Positions 18,709-26,912 of a stretch of DNA of 64,000 nt are shown one piece after another; position 1 is the first letter of the stretch, and every line of letters begins with the position of its first letter. The stretch spans positions 248,001 to 312,000 of the forward strand of contig NZ_SMTF01000002.1 in the NCBI RefSeq assembly GCF_004357985.1, written 5' to 3'. This DNA comes from Luteimonas aestuarii. Its GTDB lineage: Bacteria > Pseudomonadota > Gammaproteobacteria > Xanthomonadales > Xanthomonadaceae. The position numbers and the translations under genes are program-made. Under the pieces are notes generated by a model. The model saw only the letters and a program-made list of their open reading frames with translations, did no database searches and was not told where the DNA came from.

Positions 18709-21594
18709 TCAGGCCAATGCATCCAGCGCCAGCGGCTCGATGCCCCGCGCACGATCGATCTTCTCGGCCACGCGGAAGGCGGCATCCAGCTCGCCGATGC
18801 CGTGCTGCTGCATCAACTGGAAGCGTTCGGCCTTCTCCTCGGGCTCGGTCATCGCCATCGCCAAGTAGAGGCTGGGCGGCACGGCGCGGAACAGCACTTC
18901 CATGCTCTTGGAGAGGATGACGCCCTCCGAGAAGGCGCCGGCCTGCTTGCGCGCCGACAGCATCAGCGCCTTCTGCGAAGCGTTGAGTTCGCGGAAACGC
19001 GCGACCTTCTCCACCTCGTCCGGCGGCATCGACAGGCAGATCCACCACTCGATCATGTTGAGCATGGGCTCGGCCGCCTTGGGCAAGTCGTCGAGGTTTT
19101 GCGTGGCCAGCCAGAACCAGGCACCGAGCTTGCGCCACATCTTGGTGATCTTGACGATGTACGGCGAGAGCAGCGGGTTCTTGGTGATGATGTGGCCTTC
19201 GTCCGTCACATTGACGATGGGTCGGCCCAGGTACTGGTCCCGCTCGGCGATGTTGTTCACCGTGTTGATCAGCGAGATGTAGGCAATGGAGAGCTGCGCG
19301 TTGTAGCCCTCGCGGGCGAAGGTGGCGAGATCCACGATCGTGATGTCCGCCTCGGGCCACGGTGTTCCCGGACGGTCGAACATCTCACCGTCCACGCCCT
19401 GGCAGAACATATCCATCGCGTCCGCCATCTCCTGCAGCCGCGCCCGCCGGGTCTCCGGCAGCGTGGCATCGCGGCTGCGCTCGCGCAGCGCGTCGCGCAC
19501 GTCGCGCGTGAGCACCGTGCGTTGCTCGGCCACGCAGCGCCGCGCCGCGTCGAGGATGCACTGGCGGATCAGGCTGCGGTCGGCGCGCGTCATGCGCGCT
19601 TCCTCGCGCTCTTCACCGCCCGTGATCATCAGCCGCGCCGTGATCTCCAACTCGCCGAGCACGTCGCGCTGCTCGTCGCCGTCCATCGCCGCAGCAGTTT
19701 CGGCGCGGTCCTCGTCGAGCGCGTCGGCGTCGAGGGTCTGCACCTGGCCCGGCGTGTCGACCAGGCGCCAGGCATCGGCAAACGGGGCCAGGCTGACGCC
19801 CGAGCCTGGTGCGAGCTTCACGCGGTTGACGCTGAGCCCAAGGCGCGCGGCGAAGTCGCCAAACAGCCCGAACGAGTTGCCCGCTTCGACGATGAACAGC
19901 CGCGGCCGGTAGATGGCGGTGACCTGGTTGAGCAGGTTGTTGAGGGTCGCGGATTTGCCGGAACCCGTGGGACCGAACAAGAACAGATGCGCATTCATCT
20001 GCCGGTCGAGCCGGTTCAGTGGGTCGAAGCTGATCGTGCCGCCGCCGCGATTGAAGAAGGTGATGCCGGGGTGGCCTGTGCCCTGGCTGCGGCCCCAGAC
20101 CGGCGCCAGGTTCGCAGCGTGCTGCGCGAACATGAGCTGCGTGTACCACCCGCGCTTATCGGCGGCCGGGTCGTAGACGCAGGGCAGCCAGCGCAAGTAG
20201 CTGTTCAGCGGCGCCACCTCGTCTTCCTCGCGCACCGGCTGCAGGCCCGCGTTGAGCATCACGTTGACGAGCTGCAGTCCGCGCGCGTCGAGCTGGGCCT
20301 GATCTCGACCACGCAGGTAGAACGCCAGTGCGCCACGGTAAAGCTTGTGGGAGCTGCCGATCAGGCCGCGCGCCTGCTGCACGTCCGCACGCGTCTGTTC
20401 GGAGGCCAGGGTTTCGCCGACGGCCTTCTTGGCCAGGTGATTGAGATGGCTTTCCAGCACGTCCTGCGGTGTCGCCACCACGGTCAGGCACATCACCGTG
20501 TCTTCCGGCATCTGGTCGAACAGCGCGTTCATGGAGTCGCCGCCCTTGCGCGTCTCGCCCGTCAGGTGTCCGGTCGCCGGCGACATGCGAAGGCGATCCA
20601 TCACGATGACGCGATGCGGGAGCCCATCGAAGAACCACAGGCCCTGCTCGACATCCGAGCGCGGCGGGCCGAAGAACAGCCGCTGCGCGAAGTCGGTGCC
20701 GCTGGCGAGTTCGACTTCGCCCTCCTCGGGCTCGTCGGGGTAGCGGGTCAGCGCATAGAAGCGCTCGCGGTCTTCGGCGCTCGGGCCGAGCAGGGTCGGA
20801 TGCGGGTTGAACCAGCGCAGCAGCCAGGCGTGGATGTCCGCCGCGCCGAGACGCCGGGCTTTCACGCCGGCATTCGCCAGCCCGCCAGCGAGGCGGTCGC
20901 AGATCGTGGTCAGCGCCTGCTCGGGCGACTGGCCGCGCCGCGTGGCCGCGGCCGCGGACGTGCGGCGATAGACCACCATGCGCACGCGCCGGACTTGGCC
21001 GCGCCACGGCAGACGCGTCACCGTAGTGTCCTCGAACAGGCCACCCGGCTTGGCGATGGCCCGCAGGTGATGGGTGAAGAAGCGCAGGTAGAAGTCGCTG
21101 AACGCGCTGCCCTGCGCACGCGGCTGCACGTAGCCCGCCAAGTTACTCAGGTAGTGGTTCCAATCGGCTTCGTCCTGGGCATAGAGCTGCACCACCCAGG
21201 GGTTCTCATCGAGTTCGTCGAAGGAGTCCTGCAGGGCGTTCTCCAGCGCATCGCGGGCCTGCCACAGCCAAGCCAGCTCACGGCCTTCAGTGCCCACCGG
21301 CAGCAGCTCGAAGAACGCGGCCACCGACTGCCCGTCTTCGAGCAGCATGGCCTTCGAGCCCGGCAGGTACTCGACCCACGGCAGCATGTCCGCGAACGAC
21401 GGCGCGACGGTGTAGAGCGCGTCGTGGTCGGCCTGGGTCGCGGGCCGGCGCTGGCCGGCGAGCGCGCCGCCGGGCTCGGGTATGCCCTGTGCGGCCAGCG
21501 TCGACAAATGCCGTTCCCAGGCGTCGGCTGCACGAGACCCTGCGGCGGGCGACGGGGCCGCCTTCCGCGGCCATGGCAGCGACCAGGCCATCAA
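18709..21594 (-). CDS. Conjugative transfer ATPase, PFL_4706 family (TraC/VirB4-like)
   Basis: Large cytoplasmic ATPase of the MPF_G type IV secretion system, 961 residues, that powers pilus assembly and DNA transfer. The Walker A GPTGSGKSAT lies near residue 540, Walker B (INVTDEGH) near 800. The N-terminal half matches the TraC/VirB4 N-terminal domain by pattern (LPGSKAMLLEDGQSVAAFF). The start overlaps the stop of the lipoprotein gene by four bases. A 1105-codon open frame on the opposite strand over this gene is an artefact of GC-rich codon use. Length is normal for the TIGR03744 family. Confidence 0.92.
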   Translation of the reverse strand: MMAWSLPWPRKAAPSPAAGSRAADAWERHLSTLAAQGIPEPGGALAGQRRPATQADHDALYTVAPSFADMLPWVEYLPGSKAMLLEDGQSVAAFFELLPVGTEGRELAWLWQARDALENALQDSFDELDENPWVVQLYAQDEADWNHYLSNLAGYVQPRAQGSAFSDFYLRFFTHHLRAIAKPGGLFEDTTVTRLPWRGQVRRVRMVVYRRTSAAAATRRGQSPEQALTTICDRLAGGLANAGVKARRLGAADIHAWLLRWFNPHPTLLGPSAEDRERFYALTRYPDEPEEGEVELASGTDFAQRLFFGPPRSDVEQGLWFFDGLPHRVIVMDRLRMSPATGHLTGETRKGGDSMNALFDQMPEDTVMCLTVVATPQDVLESHLNHLAKKAVGETLASEQTRADVQQARGLIGSSHKLYRGALAFYLRGRDQAQLDARGLQLVNVMLNAGLQPVREEDEVAPLNSYLRWLPCVYDPAADKRGWYTQLMFAQHAANLAPVWGRSQGTGHPGITFFNRGGGTISFDPLNRLDRQMNAHLFLFGPTGSGKSATLNNLLNQVTAIYRPRLFIVEAGNSFGLFGDFAARLGLSVNRVKLAPGSGVSLAPFADAWRLVDTPGQVQTLDADALDEDRAETAAAMDGDEQRDVLGELEITARLMITGGEEREEARMTRADRSLIRQCILDAARRCVAEQRTVLTRDVRDALRERSRDATLPETRRARLQEMADAMDMFCQGVDGEMFDRPGTPWPEADITIVDLATFAREGYNAQLSIAYISLINTVNNIAERDQYLGRPIVNVTDEGHIITKNPLLSPYIVKITKMWRKLGAWFWLATQNLDDLPKAAEPMLNMIEWWICLSMPPDEVEKVARFRELNASQKALMLSARKQAGAFSEGVILSKSMEVLFRAVPPSLYLAMAMTEPEEKAERFQLMQQHGIGELDAAFRVAEKIDRARGIEPLALDALA

Positions 21595-22025
21595 TAGTCC
21601 TCCACCCGCTCGCCGGGCATTGCGTACTGCACGCGCTGGTACAACGGGAACGCCGTGCTGTAGCCAGGCACCGGCACCGGGTCGGTGCCGGCCAGATGCG
21701 GGTACACGTACATCACCAGGTCGGGATTCGGCAGGCGATGAAACTGCCGGTAGATTTCGTTGCCCGCGGTGCGCGTGTAGCGCTCCTGCACGGCGGGCGC
21801 GGCCTGCACGTCGGCTTCGGTCAACGGCCGACGCAGGCCCTGGCGTGCGTCGAGCAGTTGCCGTGCGATGGGGCCGCCGCCTTCGCCGCCGCCGGTCTCC
21901 TGCTGCCAGATGTCGAGCATGGTGTTGTGGCCGTGGGGCAGCAGCTTCTCCTTGCTGGTCGCACAGCCGCCGAGCAAGACGGCCGCCAGCAGCACGGCAG
22001 TCGCGTCAATCCAGGTCCGAAGCAT
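21591..22025 (-). CDS. ICE conjugal transfer lipoprotein (TIGR03751 family)
   Basis: Short lipoprotein, 144 residues, with signal peptide and lipobox LLGGC ending at residue 21. The remainder (HGHNTMLDIWQQE, IYRQFHRLPNPDLVMYVYPH) is the pattern of the TIGR03751 mating-pair lipoproteins that sit next to the TraB-like gene in PFGI-1/SXT-type elements. Expected to be anchored to the outer membrane as a TraV-like part of the core complex. It overlaps the upstream PFL_4705 gene by 20 bp and the ATPase gene by four. Confidence 0.85.
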   Translation of the reverse strand: MLRTWIDATAVLLAAVLLGGCATSKEKLLPHGHNTMLDIWQQETGGGEGGGPIARQLLDARQGLRRPLTEADVQAAPAVQERYTRTAGNEIYRQFHRLPNPDLVMYVYPHLAGTDPVPVPGYSTAFPLYQRVQYAMPGERVEDY

Positions 22026-23469
22026 GGGCTTCTCCGATGCGGTGGTTCACCCGACGCCCCTGGGCGTCGTGGTCGATGTGGAGCGGCTGCTCCAGATGCA
22101 CGGCGACCCTGGCGCCGGGCTGCACGTAGACGGCCGCGAAGGCCTGGCCATACAACTTGTTGACCCAATCGGCCATATCGCGCACGCCACCGGCCAGGAT
22201 GCGGCCCATCGCTTCGTTGCCGCCGATGCCGACCGTACCGAGCGAGCCGTTGCCGTTGGCGACCACGGCCACGCTGCCGCTGTCGGATTTGATGAGCGAG
22301 GCCGCGCCCGCGCCGGCCGCGGTGATCAGCGCCTGGCTGCCGAGGTACTGCTGCGCGTTGCTGCGCCGCTCGCCGCTGACGCAGGGAATGCCGTAGGGAT
22401 CGCTGATCCAGCCGAGGCCGCCTTGCGTGGCACTCGTCGTGCTGTTGGCGCTGGCTTGCCCGCCGCGCTGGTCCCGGTTGCCGTCCTCGGGCACGGTGCG
22501 GATGGTGCCGTCGTGGAACACGAAAGTGACCGAACGGATTTGCCCGCGCACGCACGAAAGCGTCCAGTCGCCCGAGGCCGTGCCGCTGACCACGGCGCCG
22601 GCCACGTCGGGGATGTCGATGCCGTTTGCCGTCAGGTTGTCCGGGCCGATCAGCACCTTGAAGGGGTACGGGTCATTGACCGTGCCGTCGATGGGCACGC
22701 GGCCGATCAGCGCCGTCATCGCCACCGAACCCATCAGCGTTGCATTGCGCGGCACCGTGTAGAACGGCGTCGTGGTCGCGCCCACGGCGCCGACCACCGC
22801 ACGCCCGCCGGCATCGGCGACGGACTCCACGGCGGCCGACAGGGTTTTCTGCGCCGGGCCGAAGCTCAGCGGAAAGCTCGGTTCCTTGCTGCTGTTGCGG
22901 GCATCGGTCTTGGCATCGCCCGGTTCGACCCAATGTGTGCCGTTGCCTGCGCCGCTGCCGTCATTGCTGCCGAAGCGCTTGCCGTCGCCTTCTTCCAGGC
23001 CCAGCCCGACGGGCAGGTCGACCTGGCCGCCTTTGCCGGAGAGGCCATCGAGCCGCTGCTGCAGATCCTGCAGCAACCCCTGCGTCTGCTGCTTCTCGCT
23101 CGCCACCTGCTCGCGTTCCTGCTGCAAGCGGCTGCGTTCGCTTTCGAGCGCGGTCTGGATGCGCTGGTCGATCGCGCTCTCGCGGGTGCGCAGGCGCTCG
23201 TTCTCGGCCTTCTGCTGCCGGTTGTCGCCCAGCGCGGTCTGCAGCTCGGTGCGCAACTGTTTCACCTGCGCGACCAGCGTGGCCACCGTGTCGCGCGGCG
23301 TGTCGCCCTCGATGCCCAGGGCCTTCATCTCCTCGGGCGTGAGCGGGTTGGCCGTGCCCGACAGCGCGGGCCGCTGGCCGGCGGGGCCGGAGAACAGCTT
23401 GATGCCGACGAACACCAGCAGCAGGATCACGGGGATCAGCAGCCACTTGAGCAGCGGGTTACTCTTCAT
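22006..23469 (-). CDS. ICE conjugation protein, PFL_4705 family (TraB/VirB10-like)
   Basis: Core-complex scaffold of the type IV secretion system, 487 residues. An N-terminal membrane anchor (LLKWLLIPVILLLVFVGI) is followed by a coiled coil (about 60-150, rich in Glu/Gln/Arg) and a VirB10/TrbI-like beta domain. The family's PFGI-1 branch (TIGR03752) has this length and layout. It spans the periplasm and links inner and outer membrane parts. The ATG at 23469 lies in the end of the PFL_4704 gene (11-bp overlap), showing translational coupling. Confidence 0.88.
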   Translation of the reverse strand: MKSNPLLKWLLIPVILLLVFVGIKLFSGPAGQRPALSGTANPLTPEEMKALGIEGDTPRDTVATLVAQVKQLRTELQTALGDNRQQKAENERLRTRESAIDQRIQTALESERSRLQQEREQVASEKQQTQGLLQDLQQRLDGLSGKGGQVDLPVGLGLEEGDGKRFGSNDGSGAGNGTHWVEPGDAKTDARNSSKEPSFPLSFGPAQKTLSAAVESVADAGGRAVVGAVGATTTPFYTVPRNATLMGSVAMTALIGRVPIDGTVNDPYPFKVLIGPDNLTANGIDIPDVAGAVVSGTASGDWTLSCVRGQIRSVTFVFHDGTIRTVPEDGNRDQRGGQASANSTTSATQGGLGWISDPYGIPCVSGERRSNAQQYLGSQALITAAGAGAASLIKSDSGSVAVVANGNGSLGTVGIGGNEAMGRILAGGVRDMADWVNKLYGQAFAAVYVQPGARVAVHLEQPLHIDHDAQGRRVNHRIGEAHASDLD

Positions 23470-24364
23470 CGGACGCTCCTCCTGCCGTGCCGGCGGCACC
23501 GGACGGCGGCAGGTTCACGCTGGCGTCGATGGGGCTCAGCCTGGGAAGCAGCGCCTCGGCCAGACCGCGGCCGCGCGTGACCAGGTAGACCACGGTGGTG
23601 TCGGCCGCCTGGCCGGCCGGGCCCAGGTTCGGGTGCTGGAAGGTGGCCGCCACGAAATCGCCCTGCAGCGCACGCGGATCGAGGTCCAGCCAGTGCACCG
23701 CCGTGTTGGTGAGCCGCACCGCCGTCACCCACTGGTCTTCGAGCCGCCAGGCGGCCAAGGCCCGCGCCTGCACCGGCAGCGTCGGCAGCAGGGTGTCCAG
23801 CGGGAGGTCGCGGCGCAGGTTCACGCGGCCGATCCCGGCGACCGGCTCGACGGTACGCAACGGCGCGTACAGGTTCTGCGCGGCGTAACGCGTCAGCACG
23901 ACCGGGATGGGTGTTTCGCGCTTGCGCACTGGCCGATCCGGTGCGGCGGCTTCCGTGGCGCTGGCCGTCTCGCCGCCGTAGCGCGTGGCGGGCGACCGCT
24001 CCGCGTCCACGATCCGCACCGGCTCCAGCGGGGGCTGTCCGTCCTGCGCTGGTTCGGCGGCGATGTCGAGTAGGATCAGCTCGCCGGACTCCACGTCCTG
24101 CAACTGCAGCCGCGTCGGCGGCAACGGTTCGCCCGCCCGCAGGTAGATCGCGCCGCCCGCGCTCTGCACCCGCAGGTGTGCGGACGCACTGTCCGGTACG
24201 CCGACACGCACGTTGCGGTCGATGAAGATCACCCGCTCCTGACCGACCACCAGCGGCACCGCCAGCGGCAGACGTTCCCAGCGCAGGATTTCCACAGCCT
24301 GGGCCGGCGCGAGCGCAAGCCACAGCAAGACGCCGGCCAAGGCCGACAAGGCATGGCGTTTCAT
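23459..24364 (-). CDS. ICE conjugation protein, PFL_4704 family (TraK-like secretin)
   Basis: Periplasmic/outer-membrane protein of 301 residues with a signal peptide (MKRHALSALAGVLLWLALA, cleavage after AQA). Beta-rich secretin-like segments follow (VEILRWERLPLAVPLVVGQ, VFIDRNVRVGV). Matches the TIGR03749 family, the TraK-like component that works with the TraB-like protein in the channel. The start overlaps the stop of the PFL_4703 gene by four bases. All neighbours are in the canonical order for MPF_G elements. Confidence 0.87.
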   Translation of the reverse strand: MKRHALSALAGVLLWLALAPAQAVEILRWERLPLAVPLVVGQERVIFIDRNVRVGVPDSASAHLRVQSAGGAIYLRAGEPLPPTRLQLQDVESGELILLDIAAEPAQDGQPPLEPVRIVDAERSPATRYGGETASATEAAAPDRPVRKRETPIPVVLTRYAAQNLYAPLRTVEPVAGIGRVNLRRDLPLDTLLPTLPVQARALAAWRLEDQWVTAVRLTNTAVHWLDLDPRALQGDFVAATFQHPNLGPAGQAADTTVVYLVTRGRGLAEALLPRLSPIDASVNLPPSGAAGTAGGASDEE

Positions 24365-25035
24365 GGGGAGTCTCCCTGCGAGTGACCGGCTGCGGTGCCG
24401 GGCGTCGGCGACGTCTCGATGCGCTGAGGTGCGCTGGCATGGCAGTCCAGCGCCAGGCCGAAGGGGTTGCGCTCGGGATCGACGTCCATGCGCACAACCT
24501 TGAGGGCGTAGCGCACCAGAGCACGTTTGACCTGCTCGGAGCCGTGGTACTCGTCGGCGCTCACGTCCAGCGTGACGATCCAATCGCGGTCGGAGACAGC
24601 CTTGACGCGCGTGCTGGGGCTGTCGCCATAGCCGCGGCCGGGAATCTCGTAGATGCCGCGCACGCGCTGCCGCAGCTCGCCGCTCGAGCGACGGTACTCG
24701 TAGTCCTGTGCCAGAAAGGCCCGGCAGCTCGGCGTGAGGTAAGCCGACAGCGCGTGCAGGTTGCGCGGGTAGTCGATCTCGCCGTTGGTGGGCCAGCGCT
24801 GCACCTGCTGCCAGATGTAGAAGCTGAACGCATACACGCTCTCGGGCGGCACGTCCCACCACTTGCGCACGCTGCCCGAGCGCAGGTCGGGGGGCACGTG
24901 GATCGTCAGATCGCGCGGCGCGCTCCACCAGCCGAAGCCGAGCAGCAGCGCCACCACGAACAGCGCCACGCCGCCCAGGCGCAGCGTCTTCACGTGTGCC
25001 TGCAGGTGCGCGACCTCATTCCTGAAACGGCTCAT
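24361..25035 (-). CDS. ICE conjugation protein, PFL_4703 family (TraE/VirB8-like)
   Basis: Inner-membrane anchored mating-pair protein, 224 residues. One hydrophobic helix (GGVALFVVALLLGFGWW, about 22-38) precedes a periplasmic domain of the VirB8-like type (VYAFSFYIWQQVQRWPTN, NLHALSAYLTPSCRAFL). Belongs by pattern to TIGR03746. The ATG at 25035 follows the end of the PFL_4702/TraL-like gene with a four-base overlap. Expected to nucleate the assembly of the inner-membrane complex. Confidence 0.87.
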   Translation of the reverse strand: MSRFRNEVAHLQAHVKTLRLGGVALFVVALLLGFGWWSAPRDLTIHVPPDLRSGSVRKWWDVPPESVYAFSFYIWQQVQRWPTNGEIDYPRNLHALSAYLTPSCRAFLAQDYEYRRSSGELRQRVRGIYEIPGRGYGDSPSTRVKAVSDRDWIVTLDVSADEYHGSEQVKRALVRYALKVVRMDVDPERNPFGLALDCHASAPQRIETSPTPGTAAGHSQGDSP

Positions 25036-25442
25036 GCCGCACCTCGATCGGCCGTGCGCCGCGTGCTCCACCAGCCGGTGCGGGTGACCAGACGGCGCCC
25101 GTCCAGGTGAGCGGCGAGCACCGGATAGCGCAAGGTCAACCGCCACTGAAGCTGCCGGTACAGCCAAGTGTCAGGGCGGCCGCGCTTCTGGCTGCGCAGG
25201 AAGCCTCCGCCGACGAAGACGCCGAGCGCGATGCCCGCGACGATCAGCGTAGGCACCATGGCAATGCTTCGCGTCAGCCAGGCCAGGGGCACGCCGAGCA
25301 CCAGCCCGGCGGCCGCCGACAGGCCGGCGCAGATCCACAGCTCATCGGCGGTCAGTCCGCGCACGACCACCGGCTGGCGATTCAGCCGGTGCGGCAGGAA
25401 CGTCACCAGCGCGTCGCGCGCTGTCTCCGCGGGGGTGGCCAT
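25032..25442 (-). CDS. ICE membrane protein, TIGR03750 family (TraL-like)
   Basis: Protein of 136 residues with two central membrane helices (LWICAGLSAAAGLVLGVPLA and VPTLIVAGIALGVFVGGG). The start HRLNRQPVVVRGLTADEL and the following order of genes match the TIGR03750 family, a VirB3/TraL-like inner-membrane component of the pilus machine. It begins 12 bp after the stop of the TIGR03745 gene. C-terminal 50 residues are basic and likely cytoplasmic. Confidence 0.86.
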   Translation of the reverse strand: MATPAETARDALVTFLPHRLNRQPVVVRGLTADELWICAGLSAAAGLVLGVPLAWLTRSIAMVPTLIVAGIALGVFVGGGFLRSQKRGRPDTWLYRQLQWRLTLRYPVLAAHLDGRRLVTRTGWWSTRRTADRGAA

Positions 25443-25454
25443 CGCGTGCAGCCC

Positions 25455-25823
25455 TTACAGCACGCCGGTGGCTTTGGTCAGCAGCCAGATGCCGACGACC
25501 AACAGGATCGCACCCACAGCGACGGTCAGCCCGAACTGGCCCCAGGTGGCACGGCCCGTGTGAATCTCGGAGTAGCGGGTGTAGGCGTGGTAGCAGACGC
25601 CGACGAACATCGAGGCGACCACGAGCAGCGCGATCAGCATCACGATGTCGTAGCCGTAGTTCTGCAGCGTCTGCATGAGGCCGCTGCCCTGGCCACGGGA
25701 AGGGTCTTCCATGGTCGGCAGGCCCTGCGCGAACGCGGATGGCGGCAGCCCCAGGAGCACCAGCGGTGCCAGCAGCGCGGCGATGCGCGAGGGAACGCGA
25801 AAAGTAGTCGGAGGCGTGTGCAT
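25455..25823 (-). CDS. ICE membrane protein, TIGR03745 family (pilin-like)
   Basis: Small exported protein of 122 residues with a signal peptide (cleavage predicted after PSAFA) and two hydrophobic helices (YDIVMLIALLVVASMFVGVC and FGLTVAVGAILLVVGIWLL). The layout, a signal then two membrane helices, is that of a TraA/VirB2-like propilin, which fits the PFL_4702 position. It is followed after 12 bp by the TraL-like gene. The family role as pilin subunit is an inference from layout and position. Confidence 0.85.
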   Translation of the reverse strand: MHTPPTTFRVPSRIAALLAPLVLLGLPPSAFAQGLPTMEDPSRGQGSGLMQTLQNYGYDIVMLIALLVVASMFVGVCYHAYTRYSEIHTGRATWGQFGLTVAVGAILLVVGIWLLTKATGVL

Positions 25824-25845
25824 GATCGATGGCCCTTCGTGGTGG

Positions 25846-26079
25846 TCAGGAGAGGATGAAGAAGGTCAGCACCAGGTACATCGCGACGAAGCGGATGCAG
25901 ACGCCCAGGAACTGACGTTGGTTGATGCGGTTCTCGGCCCAGCCCACGTAGGCCGTGCGCATGGCCCACACGCCCCACAGCAGCAGCACGGCGAACACGA
26001 AGCCGAGCACCACGACGGACACCGCCGAGGGCGCAAAGCCACCGTTGGCCTGGAAGGCGGCGATCTGGTCGGCGGTCAT
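25846..26079 (-). CDS. ICE membrane protein, TIGR03758 family (PFL_4701-like)
   Basis: Very small protein of 77 residues with two hydrophobic segments (AVSVVVLGFVFAVLLLWGVW and CIRFVAMYLVLTFFIL). It matches the PFL_4701/TIGR03758 family, always found next to RAQPRD and TIGR03745 genes in these elements. The ATG overlaps the stop of the RAQPRD gene (ATGA). Probably an inner-membrane part of the mating machinery; its exact job is unknown. Confidence 0.87.
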   Translation of the reverse strand: MTADQIAAFQANGGFAPSAVSVVVLGFVFAVLLLWGVWAMRTAYVGWAENRINQRQFLGVCIRFVAMYLVLTFFILS

Positions 26080-26429
26080 GGCGAGGGCTCCTCCTGTTCG
26101 TCGCGGCGCAGGTAGTCGCCGGCCAGCGGAACGGGATCGCGCGGCTGGGCGCGCTGGGGCACGAGGAAGTCCTGCAAACCGGTGCGCACGCGCTTCAGGT
26201 CGGCGCGCAGCCGGGCGTAGTCGAAGTGGTAGCGGGCGCGCGCCTGCGGCGCTGTGGTGGTGGCGTGCTCGGCCAGTCGGTCGAGCAGGTCGAGCTGGCG
26301 CGCGAGCGCAGCGAGCTGCTCACGCTCCGGGGTGTCGTCGGCAATGGCGGGCTGCGGGGCCGAGAGCGACACGGTCAGCAGCACGGCCAGCGAAGGCCAT
26401 GCGGATGCGCGGCGGTTAGTCTGTCCCAT
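26076..26429 (-). CDS. RAQPRD family ICE protein
   Basis: Exported protein of 117 residues named for the RAQPRD sequence, seen here near residue 95 (PQRAQPRDPVPLAGDYL). A signal peptide (SLAVLLTVSLSAPQPAIA) precedes a helical mature domain. It is the first gene of the mating-pair operon that runs to radC. Just upstream of its start the conjugation genes are interrupted by about 5 kb of plus-strand cargo, so its promoter must lie in the 26430-26650 interval or come from reading through that cargo. Confidence 0.9.
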   Translation of the reverse strand: MGQTNRRASAWPSLAVLLTVSLSAPQPAIADDTPEREQLAALARQLDLLDRLAEHATTTAPQARARYHFDYARLRADLKRVRTGLQDFLVPQRAQPRDPVPLAGDYLRRDEQEEPSP

Positions 26430-26608
26430 CGTGCCATTCCCCGTTGATGCGGATGGCCAGATGCTGTGCCGCGCTCTCGCTTTGCGCCGCAGGGAATGGG
26501 AACTACGGCATGACCGGATTCCCAGGTCGAACTGGCCATCAACTGCGCAAGGCTTCGCGGATCGCGGAGTTGGCCAGCGCCTACCGCGGCCTGGTAGAAT
26601 TGGCTAAA

Positions 26609-26622
26609 CTTGGCAATCCAAG
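26609..26622 (+). promoter_or_regulatory. Small inverted repeat before the helix-turn-helix gene
   Basis: CTTGG (26609-26613) and CCAAG (26618-26622) form an inverted repeat 32 bp before the start of the HTH gene, in a locally AT-richer segment. It could be an operator for autoregulation by the HTH protein. No convincing -35/-10 pair could be fixed by eye. Confidence 0.3.
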
Positions 26623-26653
26623 GCTACGAAAGGCCAAATCGGATGGTTTCCGG

Positions 26654-26854
26654 ATGACTGAAGTCGAGAGCGAAATCCTCACGCTGGAGGAGGTCGCGGC
26701 CTACCTCAAAGCCGGGAAGCGGACGGTCTATCGCCTTGCCCAGAAAGGAGAGATTCCGGCGTTCAAGCTTGGAGGTACCTGGCGCTTTCGCCGCTCAGAA
26801 CTGGATCGCTGGATCGCCGAAAGCATCAGCAAGAAGAAGCCGGAGGCCGAGTGA
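26654..26854 (+). CDS. Excisionase-type helix-turn-helix DNA-binding protein
   Basis: Small DNA-binding protein of 66 residues. The whole length is one MerR/excisionase-like winged helix: TLEEVAAYLKAGKRTVYRLA followed by GEIPAFKLGGTWRFRRSELDRWI, the standard HTH_17 pattern. The ATG at 26654 is chosen because the upstream part of the frame carries no homology. Such genes are common at the edge of cargo or defence modules and may control the genes downstream or DNA excision. It reads toward the SNF2/Res chimera 58 bp away, opposite to the ICE backbone. Confidence 0.85.
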   Translation: MTEVESEILTLEEVAAYLKAGKRTVYRLAQKGEIPAFKLGGTWRFRRSELDRWIAESISKKKPEAE

Positions 26855-26912
26855 GCGTGCGCCAAGTCAACGACCGAATCGCATTCGGAAAAGAACAAGG
26901 GGGGGATCGCCG

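Noticed and set aside
18280-21597. A 1105-codon open frame on the plus strand opposite the TraC-like ATPase
   Set aside because: It is antisense to a clearly conserved ATPase with Walker motifs; its product is an Arg/His/Ala-rich string without any domain, as GC-rich third positions produce.
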